From NCBI GenBank assembly GCA_035048815.1, contig JAUCBN010000035.1, positions 12,975,001 to 13,039,000 on the forward strand: a stretch of DNA of 64,000 bases, read 5' to 3'. This document shows, one piece after another, positions 49,501-60,950 of the stretch. Made by a program: the position numbers and the translations under genes. Under the pieces are notes generated by a model. The model was not told the origin of the DNA. It made no database searches and was given only the letters and a program-made list of their open reading frames with translations. How positions within the stretch are numbered: the first letter of the stretch is position 1; each line of letters opens with the position of its first letter. The DNA is from Abelmoschus esculentus (Eukaryota > Streptophyta > Magnoliopsida > Malvales > Malvaceae).

Positions 49501-52500
49501 TTAGCTTTTGAACAAAATTATACAGATTAATCTCAAATTTTTAGCTTTTTACTCGGTTAAAATTCGAACGAATTCTCTATAAACCCCATTTAGACATGCA
49601 CGATTTAATCGCAACAAAAAGACAATAAAAAGTTATTAAATCAAATTTTATGATTTCAAATGATTAATCATTAGCTTTTGAACAAAATTATACAGATTAA
49701 TCGCAAATTTTCATATTTTTACTCGGTTAAAATACGAACGAATTCTCTATAAAGCCCACGTAGACATGCACGTTTTAATCGTAACAAAACGATAACCAAA
49801 TGTTATTAAATAAAATTTTATGATTTTAAAAGATTAATTATTAGCTTTTGAACAAAATTATACAAATTAATCTTAAATTCTCAGCTTTTTACTCGATTGA
49901 AATTCGAACGTATTCTCTATAAACCCCATTTAGACATGCACGATTTAATCGCAAAAAAACGACAATAAAAAGTTATTAAATCAAATTTTATGATTTCAAA
50001 TAATTAATTATTAGCTTTTGAACAAAATTATACAGATTAATCTCAATTTTTCAGATTTTTACTCGGTTAAAATTCGAACGAATTCTCTATAAAGCCCACG
50101 TAGGCATGCACATTTTAATCGTAACAAAACGATAATCAAATGTTATTAAATCAAATTTTATGATTTTAAATGATTAATTATTAGCTTTTGAACAAAATTA
50201 TACAGATTAATCTCAAATTTTTAGCTTTTTACTCGGTTAAAATTCGAACGAATTCTCTATAAACCCCATTTAGACATGCACGATTTAATCGCAACAAAAA
50301 GACAATAAAAAGTTATTAAATCAAATTTTATGATTTCAAATAATTAATTATTAGCTTTTGAACAAAATTATATAGATTAATCTCAATTTTTCAGATTTTT
50401 ACTCGGTTAAAATTCGAACGAATTCTCTATAAAGCCCACGTAGGCATGCACGTTTTAATCGTAACAAAACGATAATCAAATGTTATTAAATCAAATTTTA
50501 TGATTTTAAATGATTAATTATTAGCTTTTGAACAAAATTATACAGATTAATCTCAAATTTTTAGCTTTTTACTCGGTTAAAATTCGAACGAATTCTCTAT
50601 AAACCCCATTTAGACATGCACGATTTAATCGCAACAAAAAGACAATAAAAAGTTATTAAATCAAATTTTATGATTTCAAATGATTAATCATTAGCTTTTG
50701 AACAAAATTATACAGATTAATCGCAAATTTTCATATTTTTACTCGGTTAAAATACGAACGAATTCTCTATAAAGCCCACGTAGACATGCACGTTTTAATC
50801 GTAACAAAACGATAACCAAATGTTATTAAATAAAATTTTATGATTTTAAAAGATTAATTATTAGCTTTTGAACAAAATTATACAAATTAATCTTAAATTC
50901 TCAGCTTTTTACTCGATTGAAATTCGAACGTATTCTCTATAAACCCCATTGAGACATGCACGATTTAATCGCAAAAAAACGACAATAAAAAGTTATTAAA
51001 TCAAATTTTATGATTTCAAATAATTAATTATTAGCTTTTGAACAAAATTATACAGATTAATCTCAATTTTTCAGATTTTTACTCGGTTAAAATTCGAACG
51101 AATTCTCTATAAAGCCCACGTAGGCATGCACGTTTTAATCGTAACAAAACGATAATCAAATGTTATTAAATCAAATTTTATGATTTTAAATGATTAATTA
51201 TTAGCTTTTGAACAAAATTATACAGATTAATCTCAAATTTTTAGCTTTTTACTCGGTTAAAATTCGAACGAATTCTCTATAAACCCCATTTAGACATGCA
51301 CGATTTAATCGCAACAAAAAGACAATAAAAAGTTATTAAATCAAATTTTATGATTTCAAATGATTAATCATTAGCTTTTGAACAAAATTATACAGATTAA
51401 TCTCAATTTTTCATATTTTTACTCGGTTAAAATACGAACAAATTCTCTATAAAGCCCACGTAGACATGCACGTTTTAATCGTAACAAAACGATAACCAAA
51501 TGTTATTAAATAAAATATTATGATTTTAAAAGATTAATTATTATCTTTTGAACAAAATTATACAGATTAATCGCAAATTTTCAGCTTTTTACTCGATTGA
51601 AATTCGAACGTATTCTCTATAAACCCCATTTAGACATGCACGATTTAATCGCAACAAAACAATAATCAAAAGTTATTAAATCAAATTTTATGATTTCAAA
51701 TAATTAATTATTAGCTTTTGACCAAAATTATACAGATTAATCGCAAATTTTCAGATTTTTACTCGGTTAAAATTCGAACGAATTCTCTATAAAGCCCACG
51801 TAGTCATGCACGTTTTAATCGCAACAAAACGATAACAAAATGTTATTAAATAAAATTTTTTGATTTTAAAAGATTAATTATTAGCTTTTGAACAAAATTA
51901 TACAAATTAATCTTAAATTTTCAGCTTTTTACTCGATTGAAATTCGAACGTGTTCTTTATAAACCCCATTTAGACATGCACGATTTAATCGCAACAAAAC
52001 GACAATAAAAAGTTATTAAATCAAATTTTATGATTTCAAATAATTAATTATTAGCTTTTGAATACAATTATACAGATTAATCTAAATTTTTCTGATTTTT
52101 ACTCGGTTAAAATTCGAACGAATTCTATATAAAGCCCACGTAGGCATGCACGTTTTAATCGCAACAAAACGATAATCAAATGTTTTTAAATCAAATTTTA
52201 TGATTTTAAATAATTAATTATTAGCTTTTGAACAAAATTATACAGATTAATCTCAAATTTTCAGCTTTTTACTCGATTAAAATTCTAACGTATTCTCCAT
52301 AAACCCCATTTTGACATGCACGTTTTAATCGCAACAAAACGATAATCAAAAGTTATTAAATCAAATTTTATGATTTCAAATAATTAATTATTAGCTTTTG
52401 AACAAAATTATACAGATTAATCTCAATTTTTCAGATTTTTACTCGGTTAAAATTCGAACGAATTCTCTATAAAACCCACTTAGGCATGCACGTTTTAATC

Positions 52501-52610
52501 GCAACAAAACGATAAGCAAATATTATTAAATAAAATTTTATGATTTTAAAAGATTAATTATTAGCTTTTGAACAAAATTATACAAATTAATCTTAAATTT
52601 TCAGCTTTTT
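49501..52610 (+). repeat. 3,230 bp higher-order repeat, copy 3 (3,110 bp, truncated right)
   Basis: It follows copy 2 with a few private substitutions, for example CACATTTTAATC at 50,109 instead of CACGTTTTAATC, TATAGATTAA at 50,371, and CGCAAATTTTC near 51,572 instead of CGTAAATTTTC. Identity ends at about 52,610, where ACTCGATTGA is replaced by ACTCGGTTAA and other monomers follow. LINE C lies about 200 bp beyond this edge. Confidence 0.88.
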
Positions 52611-52788
52611 ACTCGGTTAAAATTCGAACGAATTCTCTATAAAGCCCACGTAGACATGCACGTTTTAATCGCAACAAAACGATAACAAAATATTATTAAA
52701 TCAAATTTTATGATTTTAAATGATTAATTATTAGCTTTTGAACAAAATTATACAGATTAATCTTAAATTTTCAGCTTTTTACTCGATT

Positions 52789-52804
52789 AAAATTCTAACG
52801 TATT
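52789..52804 (+). repeat. LINE C target-site duplication, left copy
   Basis: AAAATTCTAACGTATT here is repeated at 61,042-61,057. Twelve bases (TTCTAACGTATT) are unambiguous, and the leading As merge with the poly(A) tail on the right. The right copy continues with CTCCATAAACCCC, the normal satellite text, so the pair marks the integration site in one monomer. Confidence 0.85.
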
Positions 52805-52824
52805 GGTTAAAATTCGAACGAATT
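52805..52824 (+). other. 20 bp satellite tag between target duplication and LINE C 5' end
   Basis: GGTTAAAATTCGAACGAATT is satellite sequence but differs from the monomer at this site, which reads GATTAAAATTCTAACGTATT. It comes just after the left target duplication and just before the LINE 5' UTR. It ends at the same monomer position as the left target duplication. It is best read as flank carried over from a source element, or as a template switch to another satellite copy. Confidence 0.75.
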
Positions 52825-55113
52825 GAGCTTCTTTCTCTCCTCTCCCTTTTCTCTCCCCTCCCTCTTCTCTGGTTTTCGTTTCTACACGCCTTCTTCCCCA
52901 TGTCTTTCTCCTGCCTTCTCTACCGATCGTCTTTGGTGTCTTTGATCGGCCGACGACCACCACCGCCATCCTCAGGAGAGGAAGAAGCTTCACCGTCTCC
53001 GTCCAATACCTTGTGGTATAACAAATCTGGTTTTGTATGTTTCTTTCCATCTTTCTTCTTTGTTTTTTGCATATATTGGTTTCTCTTGTTTGCGGTTCGA
53101 TCATTGTCTTACTCTGATCTGCCTCGGCTTATCCACCTCTTCCAACCCTTCCCAGGGTCTTTAACCACCGCAGTTCACTGTGGCTTTTATCGTCCTTACG
53201 ATAATCTCGTGCCTCCTCTTTCACTTCTTGTTTTTGGATGGTGTAGGTGCTACTGCTTCTGGAGGATCTGGAGGATCCGTCTTCATGGCGTCCTCATCTT
53301 CAGTTGCGGCAGGTTGGTCTATATCTCGCTCCACGATTTGTTTTCCATCTCTTTTGAGAGACCTCACCGCTGCAGGCGATGGTGGCCGTCTTCGCCTCCA
53401 TACGGATCGCCTTCATTATGCTCTTTGCTGGATCCTTCTCAGGTTTGGCTTCTATCTGGCTTGGCTTGGTTCCCACTCTCCTTCAAACTCCTGTTTTTAT
53501 GTTTGTTAAGGTCTCTCCCGCTCCGAACCCTAGTTTGGTCTGGTTTCTTTGTCTTTTATCTTACCCCTTCCAGGGGAAGGGATGATCGGCGTGGGGTTAG
53601 TTTTCTGGTTTTTCTTGGGTTCTTTAGGGCCATCGTTCGTGTCCTGGTACGTCGGGTAGGAGGGCTGTTTTCAGTCTTCTTCTCCTTTGGTTCCGTCCGG
53701 CTCTTGGCCTTTGCAGGATCGGTTCTTCCGGCCACCTTTCGTTCTGGCGACCTCTGGTTCTTTGTTCGGCTGTCCCTTGTTGATCCTATACTTGGTCTCC
53801 TTCACCTTTGGCCGCGTCTGGCCGTCCTACGACTCCGTCGGTGTCTTGCCTTCAACCACAGCTTTGGTCTCTGGAGTCTTGGCTATCGAGTACGGTGGCT
53901 CCATGCACGGATCATCTTCGAGACCGGCCCATGGTTGGCCTCCTGCTGGTTCCTGCCTTCGATCTATCCTCTTTGGAGAATAAGAGCTCGCTTTCCATCG
54001 ATGGTGGTGGAGCCTTCCCGTCGGCATTACTGGTCGCCGTGTTTGCCTCGCCGGTTCTTGAGTTTCTTGTCTCTTTCTTGGCCGGGATGGGGGTTTGGGT
54101 GTCGATTAGCGGCCACTCCTTGCTCCCTGGTTTTGGGTTTCCCTTGTTTGAGCCACTGCATGGTGCGGTACGTGGTCCGCCTGCATGGGACTGGTAAAGG
54201 GTTGTTGATCCCTGAAACCAGAAGCGGATGCATCCTTGAAACCAGTCTTGAATCTGCGAGGAACGTGGCGGAGATACCTCTTCCTACCGGTCCCGGTTGT
54301 CTTTCTCCGGATGGCCTTCTCGTTCCCGTTATAAGTCCTCTTACGTGCAGCGGGACTAGCACTGGCCGAACAGCGGCTCTTTGCTCCCTGGTTTTGAGCC
54401 TCCTTCGCTTGAGCTCCTGCATGGTGAGGCACGTGATTTGCCTGCATGGGGTTGGTGAAGGGCGAGTGCTCCTCTAGGTGTCGATTTATCATATTCGATA
54501 CAATATATCTCCAAATTACAGAATGTTTTCTTTATGGTTACGATATATTATGGCTTTGGTTCATCAAATTATTTCTCGCTTTGCTTTGTATCGTTATTTT
54601 GTTTACCTATCTTCTCCTGCTGTTGTTGTCTTCGTTTTTATTTTTACGTTATTGTTTATACTGATGTGTTGTGATTACCTCATACTCTCTCATTGGTTAC
54701 CAACCTTATATAAGGTCCATACCAACACCTTCCATGGTGTCCTTTTCAAATTTTGGTATGACTATCAGACCTCTAAACCAACTACGTGTCTCATCTCCTA
54801 TGATATCTTACTTTTTTCCAATTTTGGACTCTTTATCCTTTTAATTAAATGTACAATATTTATTCTTTTTTTAACTCCTACACTTTCTTTAATAGTTTTT
54901 TGGTCTTTTTTTTCCAACTATTTTATCTTCTTTTTTAAAGGAAGTTCTATTCCTTTCCAGACTCTTCCTCTCTATCCTACTCCTAGTGCAATTCTTATTT
55001 CTTGCATTCATATGGACTCTTCACCTATATATATGATCATATATCCCACTAATGATTCATTCTCTCTCATATTTTCTACATATTGCCGCCCCTATTCTCT
55101 TCCTTCTTCTCTG
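52825..55113 (+). promoter_or_regulatory. LINE C 5' UTR / promoter region
   Basis: The first 60 bp is almost pure pyrimidine. The next 1.5 kb is GC-richer, and the last 600 bp (about 54,480-55,080) is T-rich. A 579-codon frame (52,738-54,477) crosses this region, but it begins in the satellite upstream of the element and its product is a low-complexity Leu/Ser/Phe/Arg string without domains, so I regard it as fortuitous. LINE transcription normally starts from an internal promoter at the 5' end. No TATA box stands out near 52,825. Confidence 0.6.
54121..54463 (+). repeat. Direct repeat of about 80 bp in the LINE C 5' UTR, 261 bp apart
   Basis: TGCTCCCTGGTTTTG(G/A)G at 54,121 and 54,382 opens two copies. 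Both continue through GCATGGTG(C/A)GG(T/C)ACGTG to CCTGCATGGG(A/G) and GGT(A/G)AAGGG. The spacing is 261 bp. The remaining part of the 261 bp unit is not obviously repeated, so this is either an old tandem unit whose other parts diverged or a dispersed duplication. Confidence 0.7.
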
Positions 55114-56440
55114 ATGGATTCTAAATCTTTTCTCCAGCAACTCGGGAATATTCAATTTACCGAGGAAGAACAATCCACTATCTTTCAAACAAACCTTCCC
55201 TGGGACTCTGCTGATGCTGATTCACATACTTCTTTGTTAGGGAACATGATCACTTCGAAGGACATTGATGATCAAGTTATCATCAAAGCCTTTACCGGTA
55301 TTTTTGACCACGGCTAAATTATCTTCTATGCGTACATTGCGACCACGGTTGTTCCTCATCTGCTTCAAGGATGAAAAGATTAAAGAGGATATTCTGTCTA
55401 GGGGGCCATGGACCTATAAGGATGAGTGGCTTTCCCTCACTCAATATGATCCTGCTCTTAGCCTTGATGATCACTCCTTTATGACAATGAATGTGTGGGT
55501 ACGAATTTATAATATTCCACCTATCCTTCTTGCTTCGGAGGAATCTGCTAACAATACTGGCGAGTCACTTAGAGCTCTTATTGGAACTGTTACAAAGATT
55601 GATACAAGGAAAATGGATCTCAATATGGTTGACTATCTTCGGGTAGGATTATCTATAGATGCTTCTAAACCAGTTCGTCGCTGTGTTGCTATCGGGGGAG
55701 GGTCTTCTACCCGGTTTTGTCCTCTACAATATGAACGCCTTCCCACTCTCTGCCACTGTTGTGGTCGTGTTGGCCACTCTATTGATTTTTGCACTATTCC
55801 GGTCGAGCAGAGGCCTGAACAACTTCAATATGGCGACTGGCTACGCTATCTCCCTAAGAAGAAGACTTCTCAACCTCTGCAGAGAGGACGCATCCGTTAC
55901 GTTTCACAAAGCTCTCATGCATCCCCTTCCACGGGTTCTAATGATAAAGGCAAAGCTCCGGTGACAGATCTGTCAGCCCAGGAGAACGCTCCTCCTTCTG
56001 AGTCTTTGCTTGTCTTTTCACAGGGCCCTCGTATCCTTCCAACTGTTCCAAGTAAACTATCTGCTCGGCGTGGTCCTACTCAGCTCCTGCAAACGGCTTT
56101 TCCGAATTTGGAACCCAATATAACTACTCGGTCTAAGATTCCTAATGGTGATGCTGATGACAGTCTGTCGGCGCCAGAACTCCATGATTTGGAGCTTGAT
56201 CTTGCCAATGACGCTGCTTTCCAGGAGGCTGCTGACTGGATTGAAAATGCGCCACCCCCTAAGCGTGTTGCTCGTGTAGTTGCTACTAGGGGGTCCAAAA
56301 GAACTCCACCATCCGATGAGGGCTCTCGTCCTAAACGCCCTCGGCCACCTCCTAAAGGATCTGCAGAAAAAGCTGGGATGAGCAGCACAAACAACTCTCC
56401 GGCGGAGGTTGATAGTGGTCAACCCCGCCGAGCCAAATGA
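55114..56440 (+). pseudogene. LINE C ORF1: DUF4283 + CCHC RNA-binding protein, one frameshift
   Basis: The start at 55,114 reads MDSKSFLQQLGNIQFTEEE. The frame is open upstream to 54,478, but that part is hydrophobic T-rich leader. The first frame ends at 55,317 after AFTGIFDHG. The second, one base shifted, overlaps it from 55,265 and continues KLSSMRTLRPRLFLICF, SRGPWTYKDEW and VWVRIYNIPPILLA (DUF4283-like). The zinc knuckle C-HC-C-GRVG-H-SIDF-C lies at 55,751-55,792 (CX2CX4HX4C). The tail is Pro- and basic-rich, ending GQPRRAK. The stop TGA (56,438-56,440) overlaps an ATG at 56,437. A single indel near 55,300 is the only lesion seen; a programmed frameshift is possible but unsupported. Confidence 0.9.
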
Positions 56441-56892
56441 TCGATCTTTTTTGGAACTGTCATGGTTTCTTTATCGTGACAGTTCTACCTTTAGTTCTTC
56501 TCCTTTTCGTTTATTTTAGTTTTTTTGAGTTTCTTAGGACAGTGTTTTTCTTTTGTTCTGTTGTTTTTCTTTTCGGGTTTGTTTACTGGTTTAATAATAT
56601 TTCTTTTTCTTTGTTTTTCTACTTTGTTTTTTTCTCTAATCTTCCTTTCTTTTGCTTTTCTTTTTTCTTTTCTTTCTTCTTTAGTGTTTTTGTTTTTTTA
56701 CGACTACATATACCACCCTTTGCTAGGGATCTTTCCAACGTCTTTCTTGACGTATTTTTTTCTCCTCTACTTTATGTTACCTTACATTATTGGTTAGCTG
56801 GGATGAGCAGCTTTAACAACTCTCTGGCGGTGGTTGACGATGGTCAACCCTGCCGAGCGCAATGAAAATCTTATGCTGGAACTGTTAGGGTC
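56369..56892 (+). repeat. Duplicated ORF1/ORF2 junction flanking T-rich filler in LINE C
   Basis: About 95 bp beginning AGCTGGGATGAGCAGC occurs at 56,369-56,466 and again at 56,799-56,892, 430 bp apart, with roughly one base in six different by eye. Each copy carries the ORF1 tail, the ATGA and the first codons of ORF2 (TGGAACTG). LINE B has a single copy (from 33,331). The filler at 56,467-56,798 is strongly T-rich on the plus strand. Confidence 0.8.
56437..56865 (+). CDS. Small hydrophobic open frame between LINE C ORF1 and ORF2
   Basis: This 142-codon frame starts with the ATG that overlaps the ORF1 stop (ATGA) and ends with a TGA overlapping the ORF2 ATG at 56,862 (again ATGA). It opens like ORF2 (MIDLFWNCHG against MKILCWNC) and closes like ORF1 (LAGMSSFNNS, GQPCRAQ against GQPRRAK). 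In between it is Phe- and Leu-rich because the DNA is T-rich, and it would form several membrane segments if made. It has no family match that I know. It is probably a by-product of a duplication plus T-rich filler; coding status is doubtful. Confidence 0.3.
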   Translation: MIDLFWNCHGFFIVTVLPLVLLLFVYFSFFEFLRTVFFFCSVVFLFGFVYWFNNISFSLFFYFVFFSNLPFFCFSFFFSFFFSVFVFLRLHIPPFARDLSNVFLDVFFSPLLYVTLHYWLAGMSSFNNSLAVVDDGQPCRAQ

Positions 56893-59800
56893 TTGGCAAC
56901 GCCCAGGCAGTTCTTGCATTACAACGTGCTGTCTCTAAACATGATGCCGATTGTCTCTTTCTTTGTGAGACCAGATTAAACAGACAAAACATGGATCGTA
57001 TTAAGCTCAAACTTGGTATGCACGGATGTCTAGCCATTGATCCCAGGCCTTCTTGCACAGGTCTTGCCATCTTATGGAAGAACAATTCTTCTGTTGATCT
57101 CCTCTCATATTCAGATCGACATATTGATGTTCTTGTTACATTTGCACAAATTTAATTCCACTTTACTGGCATACACGGCTTTCCTGAAACTGCGAACAAA
57201 CATAAGACTTGGCAATTAATAGATTCCTTGAATACAACCAGTTCTCTTCCTTGGCTTTTAGGGGGGGACTTTAATGAAATCCTTTACGACAATGAGAAAC
57301 AAGGTGGTTCTCGCCGTGCTCGATCGCAAATTAACAACTTCCAAGAGTGCCTTGGTAATAATGATCTCTTTGATTGTAAACCAACGTCTGGATAGTTCAC
57401 TTGGACTAGATCGGGACGCAACTCGGTCACCATTATGGAAAGACTAGATAGATTTCTTGGTAACTCAATCTGGTTCAATACTTTCCCTAATTGCCAAGCC
57501 ATCTCTTTCTTCCAGGCTCGCTCTGACCACTGTCCTATTTTAATGGATACTAGGCCTGTTTTGGGTCCCCCAGTTATGCGGCCCAGCACTTTGTTCCGTT
57601 ATGAGAACTGCTGGGCTGATAATCCTGAGGTTCTTTTACGTATTAAAGAGCTATGGTCTACTTCATCTCGATCGACTCTAAGTAAATTGCATGACATTAG
57701 GCACTTCCTTGCTGCTTGGCAAACTAACAAACGATTGAAGACCAATAAGCGTATCTCCCAATTGAATGATTTCATTAACTTCTGTCTCGCGCGCCATCTT
57801 TCCGACTCTGAAGTCAATGGCCTTCTCTTAGCTAAACGCGAGCTCGACAGCTTAATGAATGCGAAGGAAATCTACTGGGCTCAACGCGCTCAAACTCTCT
57901 GGCTAGAACACGGTGATAAAAACACCTCCTTCTTTCATGCCAGAGCGACTAGCCGTCGGAGGAAAAACCAGATTGTTGGTCTATTCGATGATCAGAATAC
58001 TTGGCACACTAGTTCAAATGACATTATGACTACTGCTGTTACATATTTTCAAACTCTTTTTTCGTCATCCTCTCCTATTATAGATCCATCAATTTTGAAC
58101 AATATTCCCACAGTTGTTACTGATTCTATGAATAATGAACTTAATAAGGATTTCACTCCAGATAAAATTCATACTGCTTTTCGTGATATCAATCCGAGGA
58201 AGGCCCCGGGGGTTGACGGTTTCCCAAGCAGTTTCTTCCGGAAGCACTGGGATATCCTTGGCTATGAATTTACATCTCTATGCCTCGGGCTCCTTCGAGG
58301 GTCCATTAATATGGAGGACGTCAATCGTACCATTATTGTGCTTATCCCTAAAATTGATGAACCTACTACAATGCGTCATCTTCGACCTATTAGTCTCTGC
58401 ACAGTTATTTATAAAACTGTCTCGAAAGTTCTTGTTAATCGGCTAAAATCTATCATACCTATTTGTATTAGTGGCAACCAAGCTGCTTTTGTTCACGGCA
58501 GGAATATTACGGATAATATTCTTATAGCTCATGAACTTATTCATACCCTTAATACTGATGCTACATCCCTTGCGAAAGGGGCTAGTTTAAAGCTAGATAT
58601 GGAAAAGGCATTCGATCGTGTTGAATGGACTTTTTTAGAACATGTCATGATTCGTCTAGGCTTTAACTCCAATTGGGTGTCCCTTATTATGAGGTGTGTA
58701 TCCTCAGTCACCTTTCAAGTTCGTGTGAATGATTCTCTTTCTCGGCCCTTTAAGCCCTTTAGAGGTTTACGGCAAGGGGACCCTCTCTCCTCCTTCTTGT
58801 TTCTTTTTTGTACACAGGGTCTTTCGGCCTTACTTAATGCTGCGCAATCCTCTGGTGTCCTCCCGGGGCTTTGCGCTAGCAGAAATGGACCACGTGTCAA
58901 TCATCTTCTTTTTGCAGACGATTGTGTTGTTTTTATCCGAACCAAAATGGCAGAAGTGCAGCGCCTTCGGGATGTTCTGCACACTTATGCCAATTCGTCT
59001 GGGCAAGCAGTGAACTTTGAGAAATCTACTATTTTCTATTCTCGGAAAACCCCTTTGTCACTTCGAACAGCCATCAATGACATACTGCATGTCAGGGAGG
59101 TGAATGATCCTGGGCTTTACTTGGGAGTCCCTCTTCTCATTTGGAAAAATAAAACTGCTGCTCTGGGCTTCACCAGAGATAAAATGACTGCCAGAATGAA
59201 CAGCTGGGACAAACATCTCCTCTCTTTTAGTGGGAGAGAAGTCTTCATCAAATCTGTTCTTCAATCTATGCCTCAATATGTGATGTCTTGCTACCTTCTG
59301 CCACTCAATATTATTGATGACATGACTACTTCTATACGCCGCTACTGGTGGTCTGGGAAAGCTGGCAAAAAAGGATGGCACATGCTTCCATGGGATACTG
59401 TCTGTCTCCCGAAAGCGGCTGGGGGAGTCGGCTTTCGTGATTTACACCATTTTAATATTGCTTTACTTGGTAAGCAGATTTGGCGCCTTACGTGTGCTTC
59501 TGGGAGCCTTCTTAGTCAAATTTACAAGTGCAAGTATTACCCGGCTGGTTCTTTACTAGACTCTGTTTCTTCACGGAGTTCCTCCTTTGCTTGGAAAGGG
59601 CTCAGTGTAGCTATTTCTAAACTTCGTGATGGATTTTTTCTACGTCCAGGCATGAATAGTACTATCCAGATCCACTTTGACAACTGGGGTGGCTCTCAGC
59701 CGTTGCGCCTTTATGGTGATTATGAGATCAATGATGAAGTGCCTTTGCGCGCCGGCACTTTTATGCTACCTAACCTACCCCGCTGGGATGCGTCCAAAGT

Positions 59801-60950
59801 TCGGAATTACTTTACATATGAGGATGCTAATACTATCCTCAATGTTCCGATTATTAATGATACACAAGACACCACCCTCTGGGGTAACCATGATTCTGGT
59901 ATCTATTCTGTACATTCGGGCTATCATTTTCTGACGCTTCAGCCAGGACCAGTTAATAGGCCCTCTAAACTTTGGAAAGTCCTTTCTAAATTGCCCACTC
60001 TTCCCAAGGTACGTTCTTTTGCTTGGCGTTTGTGTCACGATGCACTTCCCTCTGGTCACAAAATCCTTCAGGCCAATCTAGGTCCGGGGATTTGCTCTTT
60101 ATGCAATTTGGCCATTGAAACTACCATCCATGCTATACGGGACTGCCCTTGCACTAGAGAGGCGTTCCAGTTGACAGGTCTCCCATCTCGACTTCTTTCT
60201 CCTATTTATACCTCCCCTTATCAATGGCTTTCTGCGGCGGCTGGCTTTCTTTCTCTTCAGCAATTTTCTTTACTTCTCACGATCTTATGGAATCTTTGGA
60301 ACCGTCGCAATGACTTTGTCCATAATAACCATCTTCAACCGGTGTGGTTAACGGTTTCTAATGCTCTAAGTCTTTTACATGATTACACCTCAGCTAACAG
60401 TGCCTCCCGCCTACATTCCCGGCTAGCTGAGCCCACTCTTGCTCTTGCTAGATGGACGAAGCCAGACCCTGGTTACGTCAAGATTAACACGGATGGTGCG
60501 TTCGACCCCGTGTTAAAAGGAGCAGCAGCTGGTGTCATTGTTAGGGACTCCTCTGGCATTGTCCTTGGCGGCTGTTCTTTGCCTCTCCTCTGTTCGGATC
60601 CTGTCTCTGCTGAAGCTCTTGCCCTTTTGGAAGGTCTGAAGCTTGCCCCTTCTAATGGCTGGACCCGTATTGTCTTTGAGACCGACTCTGCTTCCATTGC
60701 TAACAAGGTCAACGACCCCCTTTACCAGGATCGTTCCTCGGTGCAACCTTTGGTGTCTCGTATTCGTTCAACTCTTGGTACTTTACCTGACTGTAAGATT
60801 TGTTATGTACCTAGAGAGGCTAATGTTGTAGCCCACGTGTTAGCTACTAGGGCTTTGCGTTCCTTTTCTTCTTATTTTTTCTCCTATGACTTTCCCGATT
60901 TTATTCGGGCTTCTGTAAATTCGGAGAGGTTTTCCTCCCCTTCTCAATAA
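56862..60950 (+). pseudogene. LINE C ORF2: endonuclease-reverse transcriptase-RNase H, three stops
   Basis: One frame of 1,362 codons is interrupted only by TAG at codon 9 (56,886), TAA at codon 98 (57,153) and TAG at codon 178 (57,393), all in the endonuclease. From 57,435 it is open for 1,171 codons. Endonuclease: MKILCWNC, FLCETRL, GGDFNEIL, SDH at codons 221-223. Reverse transcriptase: RKAPGVDGFPSSFF, catalytic Asp at codon 579 (LDMEKAFD), RQGDP at 637-641, FADD at 684-687. zf-RVT: about codons 1,038-1,120 with CSLC and HAIRDCPC. RNase H: NTDGA Asp at 1,211, Glu 1,251 (SAEAL), Asp 1,275 (ETDSAS), then REANVVAHVLA. All reverse transcriptase and RNase H catalytic residues I can place are kept. 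The product finds and nicks target DNA and copies element RNA. The stops make this copy unable to supply endonuclease in cis. Confidence 0.93.

Larger units (their letters stand above)
39068..52804 (+). repeat. 170 bp satellite, block 3 (about 81 monomers)
   Basis: The monomer is the same as in block 1. Up to about 42,700 the monomers are diverged and of mixed classes. From about 42,720 they become very uniform and alternate between two types. Type I has CCCACGTAGGCATGCACG, TTTTAATCG and GATTTTAAA(T/A)GATTAATTA. Type II has CCCCATTTAGACATGCACG, ATTTAATCGCAA and GATTTCAAATAATTAATTA. Together they form a 340 bp dimer. No gene is present. Confidence 0.93.

Noticed and set aside
52738..54477. A 579-codon plus-strand open frame
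   Set aside because: It begins inside the satellite and crosses the LINE C 5' junction. The product is a low-complexity pyrimidine-driven Leu/Ser/Phe/Arg string without a domain. It overlaps the 5' UTR of the element.
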